From an uncultured Alistipes sp. (lineage in GTDB: Bacteria; Bacteroidota; Bacteroidia; Bacteroidales; Rikenellaceae): 5,120 bases of DNA. The stretch lies in assembly GCA_947178455.1 (NCBI GenBank), contig CAMWYI010000117.1, positions 1 to 5,120 of the forward strand, given 5' to 3'. Positions 1 to 5,120 of the stretch are shown here, piece by piece. The translations under genes were made by a program, and so were the position numbers. Positions within the stretch are counted from its first letter, which is position 1. Each line of letters starts with the position of its first letter. The notes below the pieces were generated by a model. The model was given only the letters and a program-made list of their open reading frames with translations, was not told the DNA's origin and did no database searches.

Positions 1-545
1 AGCGTGTTCATGAAGAAGTGCGGATTGATCTGGTATTTCAGATAATCCATCTGCGCCTGCATGTTCTGTTCGTTTAGCTCCTTCATCTTCTGCTCGTCGC
101 GAATCGACTGGTACATCAGCTTGATGCCCGAATTGGCGCCGGTCATGAAGAGTCCCAGAATGATGTTCCAGTAGAGCTCCAAATCGGTGAACGAGGCCTT
201 GTGCCGTGCAGCGTTGTCGGCCATGTCGTTCAGCGTCGCTTCCGCCACGTAGTGTTGCTCATAGAAGTCTACGAGACAGAACACGCTGATAATCAGCAGC
301 AGGTCGCACAGCAGATACTTCCAGTACTTGTGCCGGAGCAGATAGCGCTGTGCGATGACGATGTTGTGAACCAAAAAAATGGTCAGATAGGGGGCGATTT
401 TGCGCCACGTCGTCAGCACGTTTTCCAGACTGACGTGCAGCTCCGACATCATCTTGGAGTTGAGCACCGGCACCAAGATGATGGCCAGCCAGACCATCAG
501 GTAGAGCAGGTTCTCGCCGATTGCCTGCTTTTTAGTGATTTTCAT
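1..545 (-). CDS. LytS/YehU-type sensor histidine kinase, N-terminal part (cut at window edge)
   Basis: This is the first 181 codons of a membrane sensor histidine kinase; the rest lies beyond base 1. It starts at the ATG at 545-543 with MKITKKQAIG. Four hydrophobic segments are visible at about residues 13-29, 50-70, 77-95 and 124-145. A charged, probably coiled-coil stretch follows (about 146-168), then the phospho-acceptor box LKYQINPHFFMNTL at 169-182, with the likely phosphorylated His176. This box is the hallmark of the His_kinase family (PF06580), whose members normally signal to a LytTR-type DNA-binding response regulator. The ATPase domain and any such regulator would be outside the window. 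The start overlaps the end of the acyl-CoA synthetase gene by 14 bases in another frame, so the two are probably co-transcribed and translationally coupled. The signal sensed cannot be told from the sequence. Confidence 0.9.
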   Translation of the reverse strand, partial: MKITKKQAIGENLLYLMVWLAIILVPVLNSKMMSELHVSLENVLTTWRKIAPYLTIFLVHNIVIAQRYLLRHKYWKYLLCDLLLIISVFCLVDFYEQHYVAEATLNDMADNAARHKASFTDLELYWNIILGLFMTGANSGIKLMYQSIRDEQKMKELNEQNMQAQMDYLKYQINPHFFMNT

Positions 546-2250
546 GCGACTTCATCTGCTCTAGCAGAGCCGGCGTGTAGAGGTAGCGTTTGATGCTTCG
601 TTTCGGCGTCTTCTCGAACTCCGAAGGGTAGAGTACGATTTCCCCGATGCGTTCGTATGCGGCCAGTTGGGCGTTCAGCTCGTCCAAGTTGCGGTGCATG
701 ATTTCCGACAATTCGCCGCGCACGCCGTCGTTCTCGGCTTGCTCGTAGTCCGGTACGACCAGCGCCCGCAGACGTCCGTTGCCGACATCCACGACCAGCG
801 ATTCGAGCACCAGATACATGTTATTCAGCTTGTCCTCGATTTCTTCGGGATAGATGTTCTGCCCGTTGCCCGACAGAATCATCGTTTTCGACCGCCCGCG
901 TATGTAGAGCGTGCCGTCGGCATCGAGCGTCCCCATGTCGCCCGTGTGCAGCCAGCCGTCGGCCGTGAACACCTGCTTCGTGTCGCGTTCGTTCTTGTAG
1001 TAGCCCGTCATGACGTGCTCGCCCCGCACCTGAATTTCGCCGGGCTTATGCTCCGGGTCGTCGGAGTCGATGCGTATCTCAATAAATCCTTGCAGATAGC
1101 GGCCCACCGACCCTTGCTTGAACTCGTCGTCCGACGAAAAACTTATCAGCGGCGCGCATTCGGTCATGCCGTAGCCGACCGTCAGCGGGAACTGGATTTT
1201 CATCAGGAACGCTTCTGTCTCCTGATTCATCGGCGCGCCGCCTACGATGACGAGCGAGACATTGCCTCCGAACGTATCTATCAGCTTCTTGCGGATGACC
1301 GCATGAATGGCCGTGTTGAGGAGCGGAATTTTCACCGCAATCGACATCGGGCCCTTTTCGAGCAGCGGCATGAGCTGTTTGCGGTAGATTTTGTCCATGA
1401 GCATCGGCACCATGCAGATGACCGTCGGTTTGACGACCTGCATCGCTTCGAGCAGGATTTTCGGTGTCGGAATGCGGCCCAGCAGCGTGATGTGCCCGCC
1501 GACCGCCAGCGGCGACAGAAAGTCGATTGCGCATCCGTAGGCATGGGCCAGCGGCAGGAACGACAGCGTGCGTCCGCCTTTGTGGAAATAGTGTTGGCCG
1601 GTCTGCTTGTTGTAGACGCTCGTGGTATAGACCACATTGCCCGTGAGGTTGTTCACCGTGAGCATCACGCCTTTCGAGTGGCCCGTCGTGCCCGACGTGT
1701 AGTTGAGCAGCACGACCCGGTCGTTCGGAATATCGGGATAGGCGATGTCGTTGACGCTGAATCCGCGCGGATATTTCGTGCGGTAGTGTTTCAGAATGTC
1801 GCGTTGGAACTTGGTCAGGGTTTGGCCGTCGCGTTCGTAGACGACGTGGAAGTCGGTCAGCGAGAAAACGGCTTCGATTTCCTTGATTTGGTCTTCTTCG
1901 ATGAGGTCCCAGAAATTGTCGCCCAAAAAGAGCAGGCGGCTCTCCGAGTGGTTGACGATGTGCACGACATCGGCGGCCGTGAAGTCCTGCAAAATGGGCA
2001 CGATGACTGCGCCGTAGGTAATGGTCGCTATGTAGGTGATGCACCAGCGGGGGTTGTTGCGGCCGATGAGGGCGATTTTGTCGCCTTGCCGGATGCCTGC
2101 CTTCTCGAAAAGCAGGTGGATTTTGGCGATTTCCTTCGCCATTTCGTAGTACGAAAAGGTTTCGTGCTTGAAATAGTCGGTCAGTGCGGACATTTCGCGG
2201 TTTTCGCGAAAGCTCGCTTCGTAGAGTTTGATCAGGTTTTCTTTGAGCAT
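532..2250 (-). CDS. Long-chain fatty acid--CoA ligase (AMP-binding, ACSL type)
   Basis: This 572-residue enzyme is predicted to activate free fatty acids with ATP and CoA to acyl-CoA through an acyl-adenylate, acting at the inner face of the membrane. The adenylate-forming superfamily motifs appear in order: the phosphate loop YTSGTTGHSKGV at 184-195, YGMTECAP at 360-367, the ATP-ribose-binding WLHTGD at 433-438, and the hinge and ACSL-like region GRSKTMILSGNGQNIYPEE at 452-470. The C-terminal A10 motif reads KTPKRSIKRY at 547-556. By alignment the usual catalytic lysine position is Ser552, with Lys550 and Lys554 on either side. The length fits a bacterial long-chain acyl-CoA synthetase. The gene begins 16 bases after the plsY stop and its last 14 bases overlap the kinase start, so it sits mid-operon. 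Placement beside plsY suggests a role in using exogenous or recycled fatty acids for lipids. The exact chain-length preference is not visible. Confidence 0.93.
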   Translation of the reverse strand: MLKENLIKLYEASFRENREMSALTDYFKHETFSYYEMAKEIAKIHLLFEKAGIRQGDKIALIGRNNPRWCITYIATITYGAVIVPILQDFTAADVVHIVNHSESRLLFLGDNFWDLIEEDQIKEIEAVFSLTDFHVVYERDGQTLTKFQRDILKHYRTKYPRGFSVNDIAYPDIPNDRVVLLNYTSGTTGHSKGVMLTVNNLTGNVVYTTSVYNKQTGQHYFHKGGRTLSFLPLAHAYGCAIDFLSPLAVGGHITLLGRIPTPKILLEAMQVVKPTVICMVPMLMDKIYRKQLMPLLEKGPMSIAVKIPLLNTAIHAVIRKKLIDTFGGNVSLVIVGGAPMNQETEAFLMKIQFPLTVGYGMTECAPLISFSSDDEFKQGSVGRYLQGFIEIRIDSDDPEHKPGEIQVRGEHVMTGYYKNERDTKQVFTADGWLHTGDMGTLDADGTLYIRGRSKTMILSGNGQNIYPEEIEDKLNNMYLVLESLVVDVGNGRLRALVVPDYEQAENDGVRGELSEIMHRNLDELNAQLAAYERIGEIVLYPSEFEKTPKRSIKRYLYTPALLEQMKSHENH

Positions 2251-2266
2251 GGCGGAGCGTCGGTTG

Positions 2267-2977
2267 TTACCGGTCGGATTCGTCGTTCGTGGCGGCGGAT
2301 TCGGTCGGGGGCGCGGTTTTGCGCGGATGCCAGATGTAGGTTTTCGATTCGGTGTGCGTCAGGAGCCGTTTGATGTTCTTGCGGTGGGTTGCCACCAGCA
2401 GCAGGGCGATGACGAACGAAAAGACGATGAACGACAGGTTGATTTTGTTCGTATTGGGCGAAATCAGCGTGAATATCGGGAAGCAGCATCCGGCGATAAT
2501 CGACCCCAGCGATACGTAGTGCGTGCAAATCAGCACCAGAAGCCACACGCCGAAGCAGAGCAGGGCGATAGAGGGCACGATGCCCGTCACGGCTCCGACC
2601 AGCGTCGCCACGCCTTTGCCGCCGCGGAATCCCGCGAAAATCGGGAAGATGTGACCCAGTACGGCTGCGAACAGCGCGGCGATTTTCAGGTTGATGATGT
2701 CGTTGTTGCCTACGATGTCGTCGTATTGGAGCATTTGGATGATGGTCACCGCGACGAATCCTTTGAGGAAATCGAGCGCGAAGACCGGCGCGGCGGCGCG
2801 GCGGCCGAGCACACGCATCATGTTGGTGGTTCCCGCGTTTTTCGAGCCTTGTTCGCGGATGTCCACGCCGTAGTATTTTTTGCCGATCCAGACGGCGCTC
2901 GGAATCGAGCCCAGCAGATAGGCCAAAATCAGCATCGTCGTGGCGCAGTATATGGTCAGCGGTGTAATCGAGGGCAT
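2267..2977 (-). CDS. plsY: Glycerol-3-phosphate acyltransferase PlsY
   Basis: PlsY is an inner-membrane enzyme that transfers an acyl group from acyl-phosphate (made by PlsX) to glycerol-3-phosphate, giving lysophosphatidic acid, the first step of phospholipid synthesis. The 236-residue product has the family motifs: LGSIPSAVW at 22-30, GSKNAGTTNMMRVLG at 44-58, DFLKG at 69-73, LGHIFPIFAGFRGGKGVAT at 107-125, and HYVSLGS at 153-159. Several hydrophobic membrane segments separate them. I chose the ATG at 2977. The frame opens further upstream to 3052, but that region carries the promoter, and 2977 leaves the usual short N-terminus before the first membrane segment. The C-terminal tail, about 206-236, is polar and rich in Thr, Ser and Glu, and makes the protein longer than many PlsY proteins of about 200 residues. 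The acyl-CoA synthetase follows after 16 bases. Confidence 0.96.
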   Translation of the reverse strand: MPSITPLTIYCATTMLILAYLLGSIPSAVWIGKKYYGVDIREQGSKNAGTTNMMRVLGRRAAAPVFALDFLKGFVAVTIIQMLQYDDIVGNNDIINLKIAALFAAVLGHIFPIFAGFRGGKGVATLVGAVTGIVPSIALLCFGVWLLVLICTHYVSLGSIIAGCCFPIFTLISPNTNKINLSFIVFSFVIALLLVATHRKNIKRLLTHTESKTYIWHPRKTAPPTESAATNDESDR

Positions 2978-3002
2978 AGCAGTATACGTTTTTTGGTTCG
3001 AG

Positions 3003-3016
3003 GTGTGTCGCCACAC
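3003..3016 (-). promoter_or_regulatory. Small hairpin at the 5' end of the plsY leader
   Basis: On the minus strand GTGTG (3016-3012), GCGA (3011-3008) and CACAC (3007-3003) form a five-base-pair stem closed by a GNRA-type tetraloop. It starts about 6 bases downstream of the predicted -7 element, so it would be at or very near the first base of the mRNA. It is followed by an A-rich, unstructured-looking stretch (about 2986-2991) before the ATG. A 5'-terminal stem that protects the mRNA is the simplest reading. No uridine tract follows it, so it is not a terminator. The stem is short and could be chance. Confidence 0.4.
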
Positions 3017-3021
3017 TTCTG

Positions 3022-3053
3022 CGAAGATACGAATAAAAACAGAAAAAGCCAAA
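3022..3053 (-). promoter_or_regulatory. Bacteroidota-type promoter for plsY
   Basis: Read on the minus strand, TTTG (3053-3050) is followed by 20 bases and then TATCTTCG (3029-3022). This matches the Bacteroidota primary sigma factor pattern of TTTG, 19-21 bases, TAnnTTTG, with one mismatch in the second element (TTCG for TTTG). The expected transcription start is a few bases downstream, around 3015-3020. That gives a leader of roughly 40 bases before the plsY ATG at 2977. It lies in the only intergenic gap of the window, starting just 12 bases after the stop of the upstream gene. Confidence 0.72.
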
Positions 3054-3065
3054 GTTTGCGACCGG

Positions 3066-4034
3066 TTATTCTTCTGCGGCGGCCGTTCGGCGTATTTCGT
3101 GCAGGATTCGGCGGGCGACCGGACATTCGTCGCAGCGCTTGTTTTGGCAGTACGATTTGGAGAGTTGAATCAGGGCTTGCGACTCGAATGCGTTTTTCGG
3201 TCGGGGTACGTGTTGCTCGCACCACTTCTCCGTCAGGCTGTTTTTCTCGGGCGAAATCGTTTCCAGCAGTTTTAGTGCGGTTTCGTGCAGCGATTCGTCG
3301 TCGGTGTAGCTGCCGTAGGCGAATTGCAGCACGGACACCAAGTTGATAGCCAGTATATTGCACTTGAATTCGCCGATGCGTTTGGGACGCGGGTCGTCGT
3401 TCGCATCGGGCAGGTAGTGGACGTTCCAGTAGGCGGACGCTTCGGCTCCGAACAGCCGTTGGATTTCCGTTCGGGTGCGGCACTCCATCGTGCGGTTCAT
3501 CAGAAATTCGTCTTGCACGAAAAACTCCGCCGCCTGCACGATGCGCAGCAGCGGATGATTGATCGGCCGTATCTGCACCAAATCCCATGCGGAGAGTTCC
3601 ATCGGTTCCAGCGCGTATTTGGCTGCGAGGTGTTCGTAGGTGCGCAGCAGATCGAGCCGATAGGCGTCCAGTTCGTAAAGATTAAGCAACCCCGACGTGC
3701 CGACCAGCATCGCTTCGACGGCGTGGGGCATCGTCCGTTCGCGCAGCACGATTTTGTAGGGTACGCGCCGCGCCAGCTCGATGAACGCCTCTTGGTTCTT
3801 GCTGTCGCCCAGCGTGCGGAAGTAGAGTTGATAAAAAGTCTGATTCCAGTCGCCCGAACACTCCTCGCGAAGCGTCTCGACTAATTTCATCTTGTAGCGC
3901 AGCCGGTCGAATGCGAGGGCCGTGAGAATTTCGTGGAAATGCAGTTCGTCCATCGCGGCGAGAAAATCGGCACAGGCCCGCTGTTTGGGGTCTTCCCGCA
4001 GCCGTTCGAGCGTCCGCATTTCGAGTTCCGTCAT
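3066..4034 (-). CDS. DUF2851-like protein of unknown function, short form without the usual N-terminal domain
   Basis: The 322-residue product resembles the C-terminal two thirds of DUF2851 proteins (PF11013), a family found mainly in Bacteroidota with no established function. Family-like stretches, judged from memory of the family, are DWNQTFYQLYFRTLG (62-76), HAVEAMLVGTSGLL (104-117), QIRPINHPLLRIVQAAEFF (154-172), YWNVHY (202-207), RIGEFKCNILAIN (219-231) and FAYG (238-241). Near the C-terminus lies SQALIQLSKSYC, then a Cys-x4-Cys-x2-Cys motif at Cys296, Cys301 and Cys304. Known long forms are about 430 residues and carry roughly 130 more at the N-terminus, including a conserved DAGPDFFNAKI-like segment. 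That part is absent here, and the upstream DNA is filled by the sufT-like gene. The reading frame is intact, and the ATG is one base after the sufT stop (TGAGATG), so tight coupling is likely. No signal peptide or membrane segment is seen; the protein is probably cytoplasmic. Confidence 0.78.
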   Translation of the reverse strand: MTELEMRTLERLREDPKQRACADFLAAMDELHFHEILTALAFDRLRYKMKLVETLREECSGDWNQTFYQLYFRTLGDSKNQEAFIELARRVPYKIVLRERTMPHAVEAMLVGTSGLLNLYELDAYRLDLLRTYEHLAAKYALEPMELSAWDLVQIRPINHPLLRIVQAAEFFVQDEFLMNRTMECRTRTEIQRLFGAEASAYWNVHYLPDANDDPRPKRIGEFKCNILAINLVSVLQFAYGSYTDDESLHETALKLLETISPEKNSLTEKWCEQHVPRPKNAFESQALIQLSKSYCQNKRCDECPVARRILHEIRRTAAAEE

Positions 4035-4035
4035 C

Positions 4036-4356
4036 TCACAGCATGTTGAGTTGCAGCAGCGCTTCTTCGGTCATCATGCTCTTGTCCCACACGGGGTCGA
4101 ACACCAGCACGACGTTCACCGCCTGCACGCCCTTGACTTTGGCGACTTGTTGGTCGACCTCCTCGACCAGCATGTCCGCCATCGGGCAGTTGGGGGCCGT
4201 GAGCGTCATGCGGATGTTGGCCGTGCCGTCGGGCGTGTAGTCGATTTCGTAAATCAGTCCGAGATCGTAGATGTTGACCGGTATTTCGGGGTCATAGATG
4301 TTTTTGAGCGTCAGGACGATCTCTTTTTCTACCTGCAATATATCTTCGGGTGTCAT
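4036..4356 (-). CDS. sufT: SufT-like DUF59 (MIP18 family) iron-sulfur cluster assembly factor
   Basis: This 106-residue protein is essentially a single DUF59/MIP18 domain, as in stand-alone SufT proteins that help deliver iron-sulfur clusters to target proteins in the cytoplasm. The family signature is clear: IYDPEIPVNIYDLGLIYEI at 20-38, the reactive-cysteine motif TAPNCPM at 53-59 with Cys57, and the C-terminal VFDPVWDKSMMTEEAL at 84-99. I chose the ATG at 4356. An upstream in-frame extension to 4473 overlaps sufE and encodes arginine-rich sequence with no family likeness. The gene begins 16 bases after the sufE stop and ends one base before the DUF2851-like gene. It could also be called a PaaD-like or general metal-sulfur assembly factor, but the sufE neighbour favours the Fe-S role. 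Confidence 0.92.
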   Translation of the reverse strand: MTPEDILQVEKEIVLTLKNIYDPEIPVNIYDLGLIYEIDYTPDGTANIRMTLTAPNCPMADMLVEEVDQQVAKVKGVQAVNVVLVFDPVWDKSMMTEEALLQLNML

Positions 4357-4373
4357 CTCTTTTCGTTGTCCAT
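4353..4373 (-). other. Six-codon minigene bridging sufE and sufT
   Basis: The minus strand from 4375 reads TAATGGAC...AGATGACA. The sufE stop TAA shares its last base with an ATG (4373-4371) that opens MDNEKR, and the minigene's TGA (4355-4353) overlaps the sufT ATG (4356-4354) as ATGA. The overlaps are read directly from the sequence. That ribosomes use this as a relay between the two genes is an inference; the arrangement may be chance. Confidence 0.3.
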
Positions 4374-4795
4374 TATTCCGCCGCCTGCTTGCCCGCGAAC
4401 GCAAGCGCATAGAGCCGCATTTGTTTGACCATCGACGCCAGTCCGTTCGACCGCGTGGGCGACAAGTTGGCACTCAGCCCGATAGCGTCGATGAAATAGA
4501 GTTCCGTATCGAGAATTTCGCGCGGCGTGCGCCCGTCCAGCACCCGTATCAGCAGCGCGATGATGCCTTTGGTGATGATAGCATCGCTGTCGGCCGCATA
4601 GCGGACTTTGCCTCCTTCCATGCGGGCATCCACCCACACGCGCGACTGGCAGCCCTGTATCAGGTACTGCTCCGTGCGGTGCGACGGGTCGATAGCCGGC
4701 AGCGTATCGGCCAGCCCGATGAGATAGTCGTACTTGTCGAGCCAGTCGTCGAAAACCGAAAATTCTTCGATGATTTCCTCTTGTACTTTGTCCAT
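4373..4795 (-). CDS. sufE: SufE, cysteine desulfuration protein
   Basis: SufE accepts sulfane sulfur from the cysteine desulfurase SufS and passes it on to the SufBCD scaffold for iron-sulfur cluster building in the cytoplasm. The 140-residue product matches the family in length. It has the N-terminal region with FDDWLDKYDYLIGLADTLP at 15-33, the sulfur-accepting loop YLIQGCQSRVWV at 44-55 with the active Cys49, and a C-terminal half with GIIALLIRVLDGRTPREI at 77-94 and LSPTRSNGLASM at 111-122. I chose the ATG at 4795. The frame runs on to 4999, but the extra part is arginine-rich and overlaps the phosphatase gene. The gene starts 5 bases after the phosphatase stop (TAACGACTATG). No sufS or sufBCD gene is in the window, so SufE is either apart from the main suf cluster or that cluster lies elsewhere. 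Confidence 0.95.
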   Translation of the reverse strand: MDKVQEEIIEEFSVFDDWLDKYDYLIGLADTLPAIDPSHRTEQYLIQGCQSRVWVDARMEGGKVRYAADSDAIITKGIIALLIRVLDGRTPREILDTELYFIDAIGLSANLSPTRSNGLASMVKQMRLYALAFAGKQAAE

Positions 4796-4800
4796 AGTCG

Positions 4801-5120
4801 TTATAGTTCGACGATTTCTTCCAATACTTCGCCTTCCGATGCCGACGGTTCGGTGATTCCCGCCGCATGGGCCAGCGTCGGGGCGACGGCGGTCATCTCC
4901 ACGCGCCGTCCGATGCGTTGCGCGCCGACGTCTGCACCGTAGAAAATCAGCGGCACCTGCGTGTCGTAGCCATAGAGCGAGCTCGACGACGAAACGCACC
5001 GTTCGCGCTCCTCGATGCAGCCCGGAACGAGGTTCAGCACGACATCGCCCGACCGTCGCGGATAAAATCCGTTCTGCATCTTGCGGGCATAGCCGCTGCC
5101 GAAATAGCTCGTGCGCATGG
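4801..5120 (-). CDS. Alkaline-phosphatase-family protein, C-terminal end (cut at window edge)
   Basis: Only the last 105 residues are visible; the gene continues past base 5120, so the ATG at 5118 is internal. The sequence resembles the C-terminus of PafA-type alkaline phosphatases, the single-polypeptide phosphate monoesterases exported to the periplasm in Bacteroidota. The matching parts are SGDVVLNLVPG (visible residues 23-33), YGYDTQVPLIFYGADV (49-64), EMTAVAPTLAHAAGI (74-88) and EPSASEGEVLEEI (90-102). In this family a histidine that binds zinc (His486 in Elizabethkingia PafA) usually lies about ten residues before the VPL segment. Here that place holds five serines (43-47), flanked by Cys34 and Cys41 in a Cys-x6-Cys spacing. 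The nucleophile and the other metal ligands are outside the window, so activity cannot be judged. The sufE gene follows after 5 bases, suggesting co-transcription, though a functional link to Fe-S assembly is not evident. Confidence 0.85.
   Translation of the reverse strand, partial: MRTSYFGSGYARKMQNGFYPRRSGDVVLNLVPGCIEERERCVSSSSSLYGYDTQVPLIFYGADVGAQRIGRRVEMTAVAPTLAHAAGITEPSASEGEVLEEIVEL

Noticed and set aside
1079..2044. Second minus-strand frame of 321 codons inside the acyl-CoA synthetase gene.
   Set aside because: It is rich in His, Arg and Pro with no recognisable motif, and the overlapping frame has every acyl-CoA synthetase motif.
667..2373. Long plus-strand open frame of 568 codons opposite the acyl-CoA synthetase.
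   Set aside because: It is an antisense shadow produced by the strong G/C third-position bias of the minus-strand gene. The translation is low-complexity, rich in Arg, His, Val and Gln, and has no family motif.
2978..3052. Upstream extension of plsY to an ATG at 3052.
   Set aside because: The extension covers the predicted promoter and leader hairpin and adds residues not typical of PlsY N-termini.
3030..3065. Possible terminator after the DUF2851-like gene, suggested by T-rich minus-strand sequence and the inverted repeat CAAACTTTG.
   Set aside because: The repeat has a single-base centre and cannot form a hairpin, and no GC-rich stem precedes the T-rich stretch. The T-rich bases are better explained as the promoter spacer.
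2228..3346. Plus-strand open frame of 372 codons across plsY and into the DUF2851-like gene.
   Set aside because: It runs antisense through two well-supported genes and the plsY promoter, and its translation looks like random, charge-rich sequence.
4357..4473. Upstream extension of the sufT-like gene to 4473.
   Set aside because: It overlaps sufE and encodes arginine-rich sequence unlike DUF59 proteins.
4796..4999. Upstream extension of sufE to 4999.
   Set aside because: It overlaps the phosphatase gene, and the added residues are arginine-rich with no SufE likeness.

Overview
The window looks like a stretch of chromosome from a GC-rich Bacteroidota bacterium, most likely a gut Rikenellaceae such as Alistipes. 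Four things point that way. The promoter has the Bacteroidota form (TTTG, 20 bases, TAnnTTTG-like). Start codons lack clear Shine-Dalgarno sequences. There is a LytS/YehU-type histidine kinase and a DUF2851-like gene of the kind typical of Bacteroidota. Third codon positions are strongly G/C. The genus is an inference; no rRNA or marker gene here proves it.

All seven genes lie on the minus strand, so transcription runs from high to low coordinates. The order is: the C-terminal end of an alkaline-phosphatase-family protein (4801-5120, cut by the window edge), sufE (4373-4795), a sufT-like DUF59 gene (4036-4356), a DUF2851-like gene of unknown function (3066-4034), plsY (2267-2977), a long-chain acyl-CoA synthetase (532-2250), and the N-terminal part of a sensor histidine kinase (1-545, cut by the window edge). 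The first four genes are separated by 5, 16 and 1 bases and probably form one operon. The last three are separated by 16 bases and then a 14-base overlap, and probably form a second unit.

The only real non-coding gap is 2978-3065, 88 bases between the DUF2851-like gene and plsY. It holds a good Bacteroidota promoter for plsY and, just downstream, a small hairpin with a GNRA-type loop that would sit at or near the 5' end of the plsY mRNA. I see no convincing terminator there, so read-through from the upstream operon is possible.

Functionally, the upstream unit pairs two iron-sulfur-cluster maturation factors (SufE and SufT-like) with a protein that has a C-terminal three-cysteine motif. The downstream unit pairs the first membrane-phospholipid acyltransferase (PlsY) with a fatty-acid-activating enzyme and a membrane sensor. 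Most of this is ordinary housekeeping content. The points most worth a second look are the DUF2851-like protein lacking the usual N-terminal domain, a six-residue minigene whose ends overlap both the sufE stop and the sufT start, a serine run where the phosphatase family usually has a zinc-binding histidine, and the plsY leader hairpin. I found no evidence of mobile elements, CRISPR, RNA genes or a new defence-type system.
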